Assembly (NCBI GenBank): GCA_001683825.1 | Contig: LXTR01000080.1 | Coordinates: 1 to 64,000 of the forward strand | Direction: 5' to 3' | From: Flavobacteriaceae bacterium CP2B | GTDB lineage: Bacteria; Bacteroidota; Bacteroidia; Flavobacteriales; Flavobacteriaceae | Length of the DNA: 64,000 nucleotides | Shown here: positions 33,027 to 41,091 of the stretch, one piece after another | Position numbering within the stretch: position 1 is the first letter of the stretch | Layout of the letters: each line of letters starts with the position of its first letter | Notes under the pieces: generated by a model | The model's database searches: none | What the model saw: only the letters and a program-made list of their open reading frames with translations | Told to the model about the DNA's origin: nothing | Program-made: the position numbers and the translations under genes

Positions 33027-34847
33027 TTACTTGATATCGTCAAAGTAATACCCTTTTTTCTCTGCTACCGCATCGGCTATCTTTTCCCGCAGGGCCGCCA
33101 CATTGGGTTGCCGGGCGTACCTGGTAAAGCGTTTCAGCCCCATCAGCAGCATGCGTTGCTCATCCCCCTCGGTAAAGGAAACAATAGCTTCTTTGCCTTT
33201 TTTTACCGCCAGGTCTACCGCTTCATAGAGGTATAGTTGCGACATGGCTATTTGGGCCGCCTGGGAGGCTTCCCCAAAACGCTTCACGTTCTTTTCCGTT
33301 CGGAGCAGGGCAGATTCGGCCATATAGACCTCAATGAGTATGTCCGAAGCGGCCATGAGCAGTTGCTGGTGCTCTTCCAGGTCTGGCCCATACTTCTTTA
33401 CGGCACTCCCGGCTACCATAAGGAACACCTTCTTCATTTTGGCCAGCAGGTCTTTTTCCTGGGCAAAAAGTTCCGAAAAATCAGGGGTCTCAAAGGATGG
33501 GATCCCCATCAGTTCTTCCCCTACCGCGGTAGCAGGCCCCAAAAGGTCTACATGCCCTTTCATGGCTTTTTTGATCAGCATGCCTACGGCCAGCATGCGG
33601 TTGATTTCATTGGTCCCTTCATAAATCCGTGAAATACGGGCATCTCGCCAGGCAGATTCCATTGGGGTATCGGCGCTGAAGCCCATCCCGCCGAATATTT
33701 GTATCCCCTCGTCTGTGGTATCCTGGAGGTCCTCGGAAACCGCTACCTTGAGGATGGAGCATTCAATGGCATATTCCTCCACCCCTTTGAGTTCTGCCTC
33801 CGGAGGGGTATTTCCCTCGGATTCCCGAATGGCAATCCGGTCTTCTATGTCTTTTGCGGCCCGGTAACAGGCAGACTCGCCCACATAGGTATTGGTGGCC
33901 ATGCGCGCGATCTTGGCCTTTATGGCCCCGAAATTAATAATGGGGGTCTTAAACTGGATACGTTCCAGGGCATATTGGGTCCCCTCGGTAGTCACCCTCC
34001 GCTGGGCCTCCAAACAGGCGGCTGCCAGTTTTATCCGACCGATGTTCAACGCGTTCATGGCTATCTTAAAGCCGTTGCCGCGTTCTGATAGCATGTTCTC
34101 TACCGGTACTTTGGTCTCATTGAAAAATACCTGGCGGGTAGAAGAGGAGTGTATGCCCAGCTTTTTTTCTTCCTCTCCCAGGCTGATCCCATTCTCGGGG
34201 TCGTTCTCCACGATAAAGCCGGTGATGTACTTGTCGTCCTCCACCCGGGCAAAAACGATGAATAAATTACAGAAGCCGGCATTGGAGATCCACATTTTCT
34301 GACCGCTGATGCTGTAGTACTTCCCGTCTTTGGAGAGTACGGCTTTGGTCTTGCCCGAATTGGCATCGGAACCCGCCCCCGGCTCGGTCAGGCAATACGC
34401 CCCAAACCACTCGCCCGTGGCTAGTTTGGGCACATACTTCTTTTTTTGTTCCTCGGTCCCATAGAGGGTGATTGGCATGGTGCCAATACCGGTATGGGCA
34501 CCAAAAGCGGTGCTAAACGAACCCGTGGCCCCCGAGATATAGTCGCAGACCAGCATGGTCGATACAAAGCCCATCCCCATGCCACCGTATTCGGTGGGGA
34601 CCGCGATGCTCAAAAAACCCATTTCTCCCGCCTTGCTCATACACTTTTTGGTAAAGGCGTAGTCCTTTTTCTCAAAACGCTCCCAATGGGCCCACAGTTC
34701 ACGGTCGACAAATTCTTTGGTGCTATCGCGCATCATGCGCTGTTCTTCGGTCAGGTCTTCCGGTGTAAAAACAGCTTCACTGGAGGTTTCCTTTACCAGG
34801 AATTGCCCACCCCTCAATAGGTTTTTCTTTGTGGTTTCTGTACTCAT
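33027..34847 (-). CDS. acyl-CoA dehydrogenase, long form
   Basis: The 606-residue protein is longer than the usual 380-400 residues because of a C-terminal helical extension like that in very-long-chain enzymes. Motifs: EYGGMGMGFVSTM, AYCLTEPGAGSDANSG and MWISNAGFCNLFIVFARV in the FAD region, ARISRIYEGTNEINRMLAVGMLIKKAM near the catalytic Glu. It catalyses the first beta-oxidation step, forming trans-2-enoyl-CoA. It lies 7 bases after the thiolase gene and is the last gene of the MarR-led operon; the terminator at 32971-33005 follows. Confidence 0.95.
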   Translation of the reverse strand: MSTETTKKNLLRGGQFLVKETSSEAVFTPEDLTEEQRMMRDSTKEFVDRELWAHWERFEKKDYAFTKKCMSKAGEMGFLSIAVPTEYGGMGMGFVSTMLVCDYISGATGSFSTAFGAHTGIGTMPITLYGTEEQKKKYVPKLATGEWFGAYCLTEPGAGSDANSGKTKAVLSKDGKYYSISGQKMWISNAGFCNLFIVFARVEDDKYITGFIVENDPENGISLGEEEKKLGIHSSSTRQVFFNETKVPVENMLSERGNGFKIAMNALNIGRIKLAAACLEAQRRVTTEGTQYALERIQFKTPIINFGAIKAKIARMATNTYVGESACYRAAKDIEDRIAIRESEGNTPPEAELKGVEEYAIECSILKVAVSEDLQDTTDEGIQIFGGMGFSADTPMESAWRDARISRIYEGTNEINRMLAVGMLIKKAMKGHVDLLGPATAVGEELMGIPSFETPDFSELFAQEKDLLAKMKKVFLMVAGSAVKKYGPDLEEHQQLLMAASDILIEVYMAESALLRTEKNVKRFGEASQAAQIAMSQLYLYEAVDLAVKKGKEAIVSFTEGDEQRMLLMGLKRFTRYARQPNVAALREKIADAVAEKKGYYFDDIK

Positions 34848-34854
34848 AGCGGTA

Positions 34855-36045
34855 TTAGTTTAAAAATTCATAGATCCCGGCAGCCCCTTGTCCTGTTCCC
34901 ACACACATGGTCACCAGGCCGTACTTGCCTTTCATATTTCTTTTGCGCATTTCGTCAAATAGCTGCACGGAGAGTTTGGCCCCTGTACACCCCAACGGGT
35001 GTCCCAGGGCAATGGCCCCCCCATTGACATTCACGATACCCGGGTCCAGCCCCAATTCCCTGATCACGGCAAGCGACTGGGAGGCAAAGGCCTCATTCAA
35101 TTCGATGAGTTCCAGGTCCTTTTGTTTCATGCCGGCCAGCTTCAGGGCTTTGGGGATGGCCTTGACCGGGCCTATCCCCATGATCCTGGGCGGAACGCCG
35201 GCGGCGGCATAATTGACCAGGCGGGCAATGGGTTCCAGTTGCAACTCCTTGACCATGGCCTCACTCATGACCAGCACAAAGGCCGCCCCATCACTCATTT
35301 GTGACGAATTACCGGCGGTTACGCTACCCCCGGCAGCGAAAACCGGCTTTAATTTGGCCAGGACCTCCAGGGAAGTATCCGCCCTGGGGCCTTCATCCCG
35401 GTCTACGGTATAGGTTCTGCTTTCTTTTTTTCCTTTGGGGTTTAGGAAGGTATGCTCGACTTCAATAGGGACGATTTGCTCCTTAAACCTGCCTGTTTCC
35501 TGTGCCTTCAAGGCTTTCATATGGGAGTTGTAGGCAAATTCGTCCTGGTCTTTGCGGGAGACCTTGTATTCTCCTGCCACGGCTTCGGCGGTAAGCCCCA
35601 TTCCCCAGTAATAATCTTCGTGTCCTTTGCTGGCCACGGCATAATCCGGGGCAGGTTTGTACCCGCCCATGGGGATGTAGCTCATGCTCTCGGCACCTCC
35701 TGCGATAATGCAATCGGCCATGCCCGACTGTATCTTGGCCGTGGCGATGGCAATGGTTTCAAGCCCTGAAGCGCAATAGCGGTTTACCGTAACCCCGGGC
35801 ACATCCTCAATTTCAAGGCCCATCAGCGAGATGAGCCGGGCCATGTTGAGGCCCTGCTCGGCCTCGGGCATGGCATTGCCCACGATCACGTCGTCAATAC
35901 GTTTTTTATCGAGCTCCGGCAATTGTGCCATCATGTATTCTATGGTCTCTGCCGCCAGTTCGTCAGGCCTTTTAAAGCGGAATAATCCCCTGGGTGCCTT
36001 TCCCACGGCAGTGCGGTATGCTTTTACGATATATGCGGTTTTCAT
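34855..36045 (-). CDS. fadA: acetyl-CoA C-acyltransferase (thiolase)
   Basis: The 396-residue protein has the thiolase active site: acyl-binding Cys91 (NRYCASGLE), His349 in GHPLGCTGAK and Cys381 in MCVGTGQGAAGI. It cleaves 3-ketoacyl-CoA into acetyl-CoA and a shortened acyl-CoA, the last beta-oxidation step. It lies between the FadB-type gene (127 bases upstream) and the acyl-CoA dehydrogenase (7 bases downstream), so its role in fatty acid degradation and not in synthesis of acetoacetyl-CoA is likely. Confidence 0.95.
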   Translation of the reverse strand: MKTAYIVKAYRTAVGKAPRGLFRFKRPDELAAETIEYMMAQLPELDKKRIDDVIVGNAMPEAEQGLNMARLISLMGLEIEDVPGVTVNRYCASGLETIAIATAKIQSGMADCIIAGGAESMSYIPMGGYKPAPDYAVASKGHEDYYWGMGLTAEAVAGEYKVSRKDQDEFAYNSHMKALKAQETGRFKEQIVPIEVEHTFLNPKGKKESRTYTVDRDEGPRADTSLEVLAKLKPVFAAGGSVTAGNSSQMSDGAAFVLVMSEAMVKELQLEPIARLVNYAAAGVPPRIMGIGPVKAIPKALKLAGMKQKDLELIELNEAFASQSLAVIRELGLDPGIVNVNGGAIALGHPLGCTGAKLSVQLFDEMRKRNMKGKYGLVTMCVGTGQGAAGIYEFLN

Positions 36046-36067
36046 TCTTTGGTACTGTTTTTTTGTT

Positions 36068-36082
36068 AAACGTCAGACGTTT
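36068..36082. promoter_or_regulatory. short inverted repeat upstream of the thiolase gene
   Basis: AAACGTC and GACGTTT flank one central base at 36068-36082, 22 bases upstream of the fadA start. The symmetry suggests a protein-binding site, but the arms are only 7 bp and the gap is otherwise ordinary. Confidence 0.3.
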
Positions 36083-36172
36083 GGTGTTTTGTTTGTATGG
36101 CCATCCTTTCCCCGGGCGATATGGTAACTCACTACTGCAGAACTTGCCTGCACCACTACCCGGGTCCGGGGC

Positions 36173-38578
36173 TTAATTCCTCAGGGGTTTTCCTGTTTTC
36201 AGCATATGCTGGATACGTTCCAGCGTCTTTCTCTCTGTACAGAGCGACAGGAAGGCCTCGCGCTCCAGTTCCAACAGGTAATCCTCGCTCACCAGACTGG
36301 CTTCGGAGAGGTCGCCCCCCGCCATGACATAGGCCAGTTTGTTGGCGATTTTTTTATCGTGTTCCGAGATATATTTCCCCGCTTCCATAGCATCCGTGCC
36401 TACCAGGAACATGCCCAGGGCCTGTTTTCCAAGCACCTTCACATCGGTGCGTCGTATTGGCTGGGTATACCCCCGTTCTGCCAGCAATTTGGCATAGGCC
36501 TTGGCCGTGGCTATTTGCCGGTCTTTGTTTACCACCACCACATCTTTGCCTTTTTGGAGGATGCCCAGGTCATAGGCTTCGTAAGCCGAGGTGGATACCT
36601 TGGCCATACCGATGGTCAGGAAGAATTCCTGTAGCACATTCAGTTCCACATCGTTCTTGTGGAAGGTATCCGAAGCGCGCAGGGCCATCTCCTTGGACCC
36701 CCCTCCGCCCGGGATCACCCCGACGCCAAATTCTACCAACCCTATATAGGTTTCAGCGGCAGCCACGACCATGTCTGCATGCATGCTGAGTTCACACCCG
36801 CCCCCAAGGCACATCCCATGGGGTGCCGCGACGGTTGGGATGGCAGAATAACGCATCCGCATCATGGTTTCCTGGAACATCTTGATGGAGTAGTGGAGTT
36901 CATCGTATTCCTGTTCCACAGCCATCATAAAGATCATCCCGATATTGGCCCCTACAGAGAAATTAGCGGCCTGGTTGCCTACAACCAGCCCCTGGAAATC
37001 CCTTTCAGCAAGGTCTATTGCCTTGTTGAGCCCCGCGAGGACCTCGCTTCCAATGGTATTCATTTTAGACTGGAATTCGACATTCAGGATCCCGTCTCCC
37101 AGATCTTCCACCACCACACCCGGATTCTTGTAGACTTCCCGTGTTTTCCGGATATTGTCAAGGATGATAAAGGCATCCTGTCCGGGGACCTTTTGCATTG
37201 CCCCGGCCCGGAGGTCATAATAGTATGTGGCCCCTTCTTTGACCTGGTAAAAGGAGGTGGCCCCCTTGGTTTTCATCTCCTTCACCCAGGCGGCAGGGGA
37301 TTGGCCTTCATCGGCGATCAGTTCCAGCCCCCGTTCCAGGCCAATGGCGTCCCAGATCTGGAAAGGCCCGTGTTCCCAACCAAATCCGGCTTTCATGGCA
37401 TCGTCTATCTTGTAGAGCTCATCGCTGATCTCCGGGATGCGGTGGGTCACATACGCGAACAAGGCGCCAAAGCTCTTGCGGTAAAAATCCCCCGCCTTGT
37501 CCTTTCCATTGACCAATACTTCAAAACGGTCGATTACCTTGTCGATGGCCTTGGTAGCCTCAAGGGTGTCAAAGCGCGCTTTTTTGCCCGAACGGTATTC
37601 AAGCGTCTCCAGGTCCAGGGAGCGGATCTCACTGGCGCCGTCCTCTTTCCGGACTTTTTTGTAAAAACCCTGCCCCGTTTTACTTCCGAGCCAGTTGTTT
37701 TTTAACATGGTCTCAATAAAACCGGGTATTTGGAAGTTTTCATGCCGTTCGTCCTCAGGGCAGTTCTCCAGGATGCCCTTTGCCACATGCACCAGGGTAT
37801 CCAAGCCCACCACATCTACGGTTCTGAAGGTAGCGGATTTGGGCCTGCCGATGACGGGCCCGGTAAGCTTGTCCACTTCTTCAACGGTAAGCCCCAGTTC
37901 CCTGACCATATGGAACAGGCTCTGTATGCTGAAGATCCCTATGCGATTGCCGATAAAAGCGGGGGTATCCTTGGCTATCACTGAGGTTTTCCCCAGGAAT
38001 TGCTCCCCATAACCGTTCAGGAATTCCAGTACTTCCGGCTTTGTTTTTGGCCCCGGGATTATTTCGAACAACCGGAGGTAACGGGCCGGGTTAAAAAAGT
38101 GGGTGCCGCAAAAATTTTGTTGAAAATCTTCCGAACGCCCTTCGCTCATAAAGCGGATGGGAATGCCCGAGGTATTGGAGCTGACAAGCGTTCCGGGTTT
38201 CCTGTGTTTTTCAAGTTTCTCAAAAACCTGCTTCTTGATGTCCAGGCGTTCCACGACTACCTCAATGATCCAGTCTACGGATGCTACCTTTTCAAGGTCG
38301 TCCTCCAGGTTGCCGGTGGTGATGCGCCCGGCAAAATCTTTGTGGTAGATGGGCGAGGGGTTAGATTTTAAGGCCGCGGCCAGGGAGTCGTTCACAAGGC
38401 GGTTTCGTACGGCAGCATCTTTCAGGCTGAGGCCCCTGGCCTTTTCCGCTTCATTGAGTTCCCTGGGGATGATGTCGAGCAACAGTACCTGAACGCCAAT
38501 ATTGGCAAAATGGCAGGCAATGCCACTTCCCATGATGCCGGAACCTATGACTGCAACCTTTTTAATGTGTTTGTTCAT
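36173..38578 (-). CDS. fadB: 3-hydroxyacyl-CoA dehydrogenase / enoyl-CoA hydratase fusion
   Basis: The 801-residue protein begins with an NAD-binding Rossmann domain (KKVAVIGSGIMGSGIACHFANIG, about 6-28), then the 3HCDH C-terminal helical domains (GTHFFNPARYLRLFEIIPG, TPAFIGNRIGIFS), and an enoyl-CoA hydratase/crotonase domain in the last third (GGGCELSMHADMVVA and LVEFGVGVIPGGGG). This order, dehydrogenase before hydratase, is the reverse of E. coli FadB. It catalyses hydration of enoyl-CoA and oxidation to 3-ketoacyl-CoA. It starts 27 bases after the MarR gene in the same operon. Confidence 0.95.
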   Translation of the reverse strand: MNKHIKKVAVIGSGIMGSGIACHFANIGVQVLLLDIIPRELNEAEKARGLSLKDAAVRNRLVNDSLAAALKSNPSPIYHKDFAGRITTGNLEDDLEKVASVDWIIEVVVERLDIKKQVFEKLEKHRKPGTLVSSNTSGIPIRFMSEGRSEDFQQNFCGTHFFNPARYLRLFEIIPGPKTKPEVLEFLNGYGEQFLGKTSVIAKDTPAFIGNRIGIFSIQSLFHMVRELGLTVEEVDKLTGPVIGRPKSATFRTVDVVGLDTLVHVAKGILENCPEDERHENFQIPGFIETMLKNNWLGSKTGQGFYKKVRKEDGASEIRSLDLETLEYRSGKKARFDTLEATKAIDKVIDRFEVLVNGKDKAGDFYRKSFGALFAYVTHRIPEISDELYKIDDAMKAGFGWEHGPFQIWDAIGLERGLELIADEGQSPAAWVKEMKTKGATSFYQVKEGATYYYDLRAGAMQKVPGQDAFIILDNIRKTREVYKNPGVVVEDLGDGILNVEFQSKMNTIGSEVLAGLNKAIDLAERDFQGLVVGNQAANFSVGANIGMIFMMAVEQEYDELHYSIKMFQETMMRMRYSAIPTVAAPHGMCLGGGCELSMHADMVVAAAETYIGLVEFGVGVIPGGGGSKEMALRASDTFHKNDVELNVLQEFFLTIGMAKVSTSAYEAYDLGILQKGKDVVVVNKDRQIATAKAYAKLLAERGYTQPIRRTDVKVLGKQALGMFLVGTDAMEAGKYISEHDKKIANKLAYVMAGGDLSEASLVSEDYLLELEREAFLSLCTERKTLERIQHMLKTGKPLRN

Positions 38579-38605
38579 TGCTGGATCTGGGTATTAAAAG
38601 TTGTA

Positions 38606-39040
38606 CTAGTTATAAATTTTCTTTTCGCCTATCAGGCGGTTGATGGTTTCCATAACTTCGAAAAAGCATTTTAACTGCTCTTCCGTCAGCTCAGACCTGA
38701 CCACTTCATTGAACCGGAGGACCACGTCTTTGCTATCCTTTCTTTTTTCAAGGCCAAAATCTGTAAGGTGGATCAACACCCCCCTCCCGTCCTCCGGATT
38801 GGGTTTTCGTTCTATCAGGCCTTTCTGCTCCATGCTTTTTAGGATACGCGAAAGGCTGGTGGCCTCCATGCCCATCTTGGGCCCCAGCGCGGTGGAAGGA
38901 GTCCCCGTTTTTGGGTCTATGCTGAGCAGGGTAAAGCCCACGGCCATCGTAGAATTGAACTGTTTTGCCTCTTCATTATACATCCTGGCCACTGCCTGCC
39001 AGGTGGCGCGCAGTACATAGTCGATGGTAAAATCCTTCAT
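38606..39040 (-). CDS. MarR-family transcriptional regulator of the beta-oxidation operon
   Basis: The 144-residue protein has the MarR winged helix: MGMEATSLSRILKSMEQKGLIERKPNPEDGRGVLIHLTDFG, with flanking dimerisation helices (YVLRATWQAVARMYNEEAKQF and EEQLKCFFEVMETINRLIG). It heads the operon with fadB, fadA and the acyl-CoA dehydrogenase. Its promoter overlaps a perfect 26-bp palindrome at 39072-39097, the expected form of a MarR dimer site, so autorepression released by an acyl-CoA or fatty acid is a reasonable inference. No effector-binding residue can be named from the sequence. Confidence 0.92.
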   Translation of the reverse strand: MKDFTIDYVLRATWQAVARMYNEEAKQFNSTMAVGFTLLSIDPKTGTPSTALGPKMGMEATSLSRILKSMEQKGLIERKPNPEDGRGVLIHLTDFGLEKRKDSKDVVLRFNEVVRSELTEEQLKCFFEVMETINRLIGEKKIYN

Positions 39041-39059
39041 GGGAGCTGATTATTCCTCT

Positions 39060-39067
39060 CAAATATA
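39060..39067 (-). promoter_or_regulatory. -7 promoter element of the MarR/fad operon
   Basis: TATATTTG on the minus strand (39067-39060) matches the Bacteroidota TAnnTTTG element exactly, 20 bases before the MarR start. The region where the upstream (-33) element would be falls inside the palindrome at 39072-39097. Confidence 0.7.
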
Positions 39068-39071
39068 AAAA

Positions 39072-39097
39072 AATTTATTATGCATGCATAATAAATT
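39072..39097. promoter_or_regulatory. perfect 26-bp palindrome, probable MarR operator
   Basis: Two 13-base arms (AATTTATTATGCA and its reverse complement) meet at 39084/39085 with no mismatch. The site covers the space upstream of the -7 element of the MarR promoter, so a bound dimer would block RNA polymerase. It is in the 156-base gap between the acyl-CoA ligase stop and the MarR start. Confidence 0.7.
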
Positions 39098-39196
39098 ATG
39101 GTTAAATAATCGTGTCGGGTAAACCACGGAAAGTAGGAGGGTGGGTTTTGGTTCTTTCGGCCCTGTAAACCAGGGAAAAGTTGAAGCAGGTACGGT

Positions 39197-40966
39197 TTAT
39201 TGCCGGTAAATATCGTTGTACAGGTCCAGGTATTTTTCCTTGATGATCTTGCGCTTTAGTTTCATGGTAGGGGTCAGGTGCCCTCCCTCAACAGACCAGA
39301 CATCGGGGGTGAGCCGGAATTGTTTTACCTTTTCCCATTTGGCAAAATTCGCATTGGCCAGGTCTATTTCCTGCTGGAATCGCTGTTGCACTTTTTCATT
39401 TTTGACCAGGTCGCTATTGTCGGCCATGGGGATCTGGTGTATGGCGCCCCACTCCTTTACGAATTCAAAATTGGGCTGGATAAGGGCGGCCGGCATTTTC
39501 TCGCCTTCGCCCACCACCATGATCTGCTCGATAAAACGCGATTGTTTAAAGCGGTTCTCCAGCAACTGGGGGGCCACATATTTCCCTCCTGAGGTCTTGA
39601 ACATTTCCTTCTTACGGTCGGTGATTTTCAAAAAGCCATCCGCATCGACTTCCCCGATATCCCCCGTATGGAAATAGCCTTCTTTGAGTACTTCTGCCGT
39701 GCGCCCCGGGTCTTTATAGTATCCCATCATCACGTTTGGGCCCTTGCATAGGATCTCGCCATCATCGGCAATCTTAACTTCTACCCCGTTGAGGATACGC
39801 CCGACGCTGCCTATTTTCCAACCTCCATTTCGCTGGTCGTTTACAGAGATTACCGGGGAGGTTTCCGTGAGGCCATAGCCTTCCATGACCGGGATCCCGG
39901 CCGCGCCAAAAACGCGGCTCAACCGTGCCTGCAGGGCAGCCGACCCGGAGACCATGACCTCCAGCCGTCCGCCCAGCCCTTCTTTCCATTTGCTGAAAAT
40001 GAGCTTCCTGGCAAGTTTCAGCTGTTGTTCGTACCACCAGCCATTGACCCCATAGGGTTCAAACCGCAGTCCCAGGTTGACCGCCCAGAAGAAAAGCGCC
40101 TTGCGAATGCCGCTTAAGGCAGCGCCTTTGGCGATGATTTTATCGTATACCTTTTCCAGCAGGCGTGGAACCACCGTCATGACGTGGGGCCGCACCTCTT
40201 TGAGGTTGTCACTGATCTTGTCGATGCTTTCCGCGAAATAAATGCTGATTCCGCAGTACTGGTACAGGTACAGGATCATCCGTTCAAAAATATGGCAGAC
40301 CGGGAGGAAGCTCAGGGCTGTGGCCCCGCTTTCAAAAGGTACCCGATCCTTGCTTTCGATCACATTGGAGACGATGTTTTCATGGGACAGCATAACCCCT
40401 TTGGGTTTTCCGGTGGTCCCTGAGGTGTAGATGAGGGTCGCCAGGTCCCCGGGTTTAACGGCATCTTTGCGTTTTTCTACTTCTGCCTGATTGGAAGTAT
40501 CGGCCCCGAGTTCCACCACTTCGCTCCAGTTTTTGCACTGTTTGAGCACATCAAAGGAATACACCTCTTTAAGGCTGGGTACCTGCGACTTTATAGCCAG
40601 TACCTTGTCCAGTACTTCCTGGCAGGAAACAAAGCAGTAAGTGGTTTCGGAATGGTTTAGTACATAGGCGTAATCCTCTTCGGAGATGGTTGGGTATACA
40701 GGGACGTTTTGCGCCCCCAACTGGAGGATCCCGATATCCATGATGTTCCATTCGGTGCGATTGGTCATGGCGATCAGGGCGATTTTATCGCCTGCCGCTA
40801 CCCCCAACCGCAGCAACCCCCGGCTGACGGCGTTGGCCTTTGCCAGGTATTCGCTGGTGGAAATTCCCACCCATTGGTCCCCGTACTTGGTGACGAGGGA
40901 ATTTTCCATATTGTGTTTTTCCAATTGATAATATGGAAAATCAAAGAGTCGGGTGATCTTTTGCAT
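39197..40966 (-). CDS. fadD: long-chain fatty acid-CoA ligase
   Basis: The 589-residue protein uses the ATG at 40966 (MQKITRLFDFPYYQLEKH), the usual start of this AMP-binding subfamily; the ATG at 41059 adds a 31-residue stretch with no family match. Motifs: YTSGTTGKPKGVMLSH (P-loop), EGYGLTETSPV, YHTGDIGEVDADGFLKITDRKKEMFKTSGGKYVAPQ. It activates fatty acids to acyl-CoA with ATP, feeding the beta-oxidation enzymes encoded downstream. It lies upstream of the MarR-led operon on the same strand but is separated from it by the operator and promoter. Confidence 0.94.
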   Translation of the reverse strand: MQKITRLFDFPYYQLEKHNMENSLVTKYGDQWVGISTSEYLAKANAVSRGLLRLGVAAGDKIALIAMTNRTEWNIMDIGILQLGAQNVPVYPTISEEDYAYVLNHSETTYCFVSCQEVLDKVLAIKSQVPSLKEVYSFDVLKQCKNWSEVVELGADTSNQAEVEKRKDAVKPGDLATLIYTSGTTGKPKGVMLSHENIVSNVIESKDRVPFESGATALSFLPVCHIFERMILYLYQYCGISIYFAESIDKISDNLKEVRPHVMTVVPRLLEKVYDKIIAKGAALSGIRKALFFWAVNLGLRFEPYGVNGWWYEQQLKLARKLIFSKWKEGLGGRLEVMVSGSAALQARLSRVFGAAGIPVMEGYGLTETSPVISVNDQRNGGWKIGSVGRILNGVEVKIADDGEILCKGPNVMMGYYKDPGRTAEVLKEGYFHTGDIGEVDADGFLKITDRKKEMFKTSGGKYVAPQLLENRFKQSRFIEQIMVVGEGEKMPAALIQPNFEFVKEWGAIHQIPMADNSDLVKNEKVQQRFQQEIDLANANFAKWEKVKQFRLTPDVWSVEGGHLTPTMKLKRKIIKEKYLDLYNDIYRQ

Positions 40967-41091
40967 ATTTGGTTTCCGAAAAGTACCCGCAAAATAGGAA
41001 AAGCAGCCGGGATAATAAAATACCCATCCCATCAAATAGTACAAGGGGGGTATCCGCATACCGGTATCACCTGCTTTTTATGGCTAAGTGC

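Noticed and set aside
36659-37705. A 348-codon plus-strand frame opposite fadB
   Set aside because: Shadow of the fadB coding strand; composition is not protein-like.
41060-41091. Possible extended starts for the acyl-CoA ligase (41059) and purL (44814)
   Set aside because: The added residues do not match the families; for purL the longer start falls inside a predicted -7 element.
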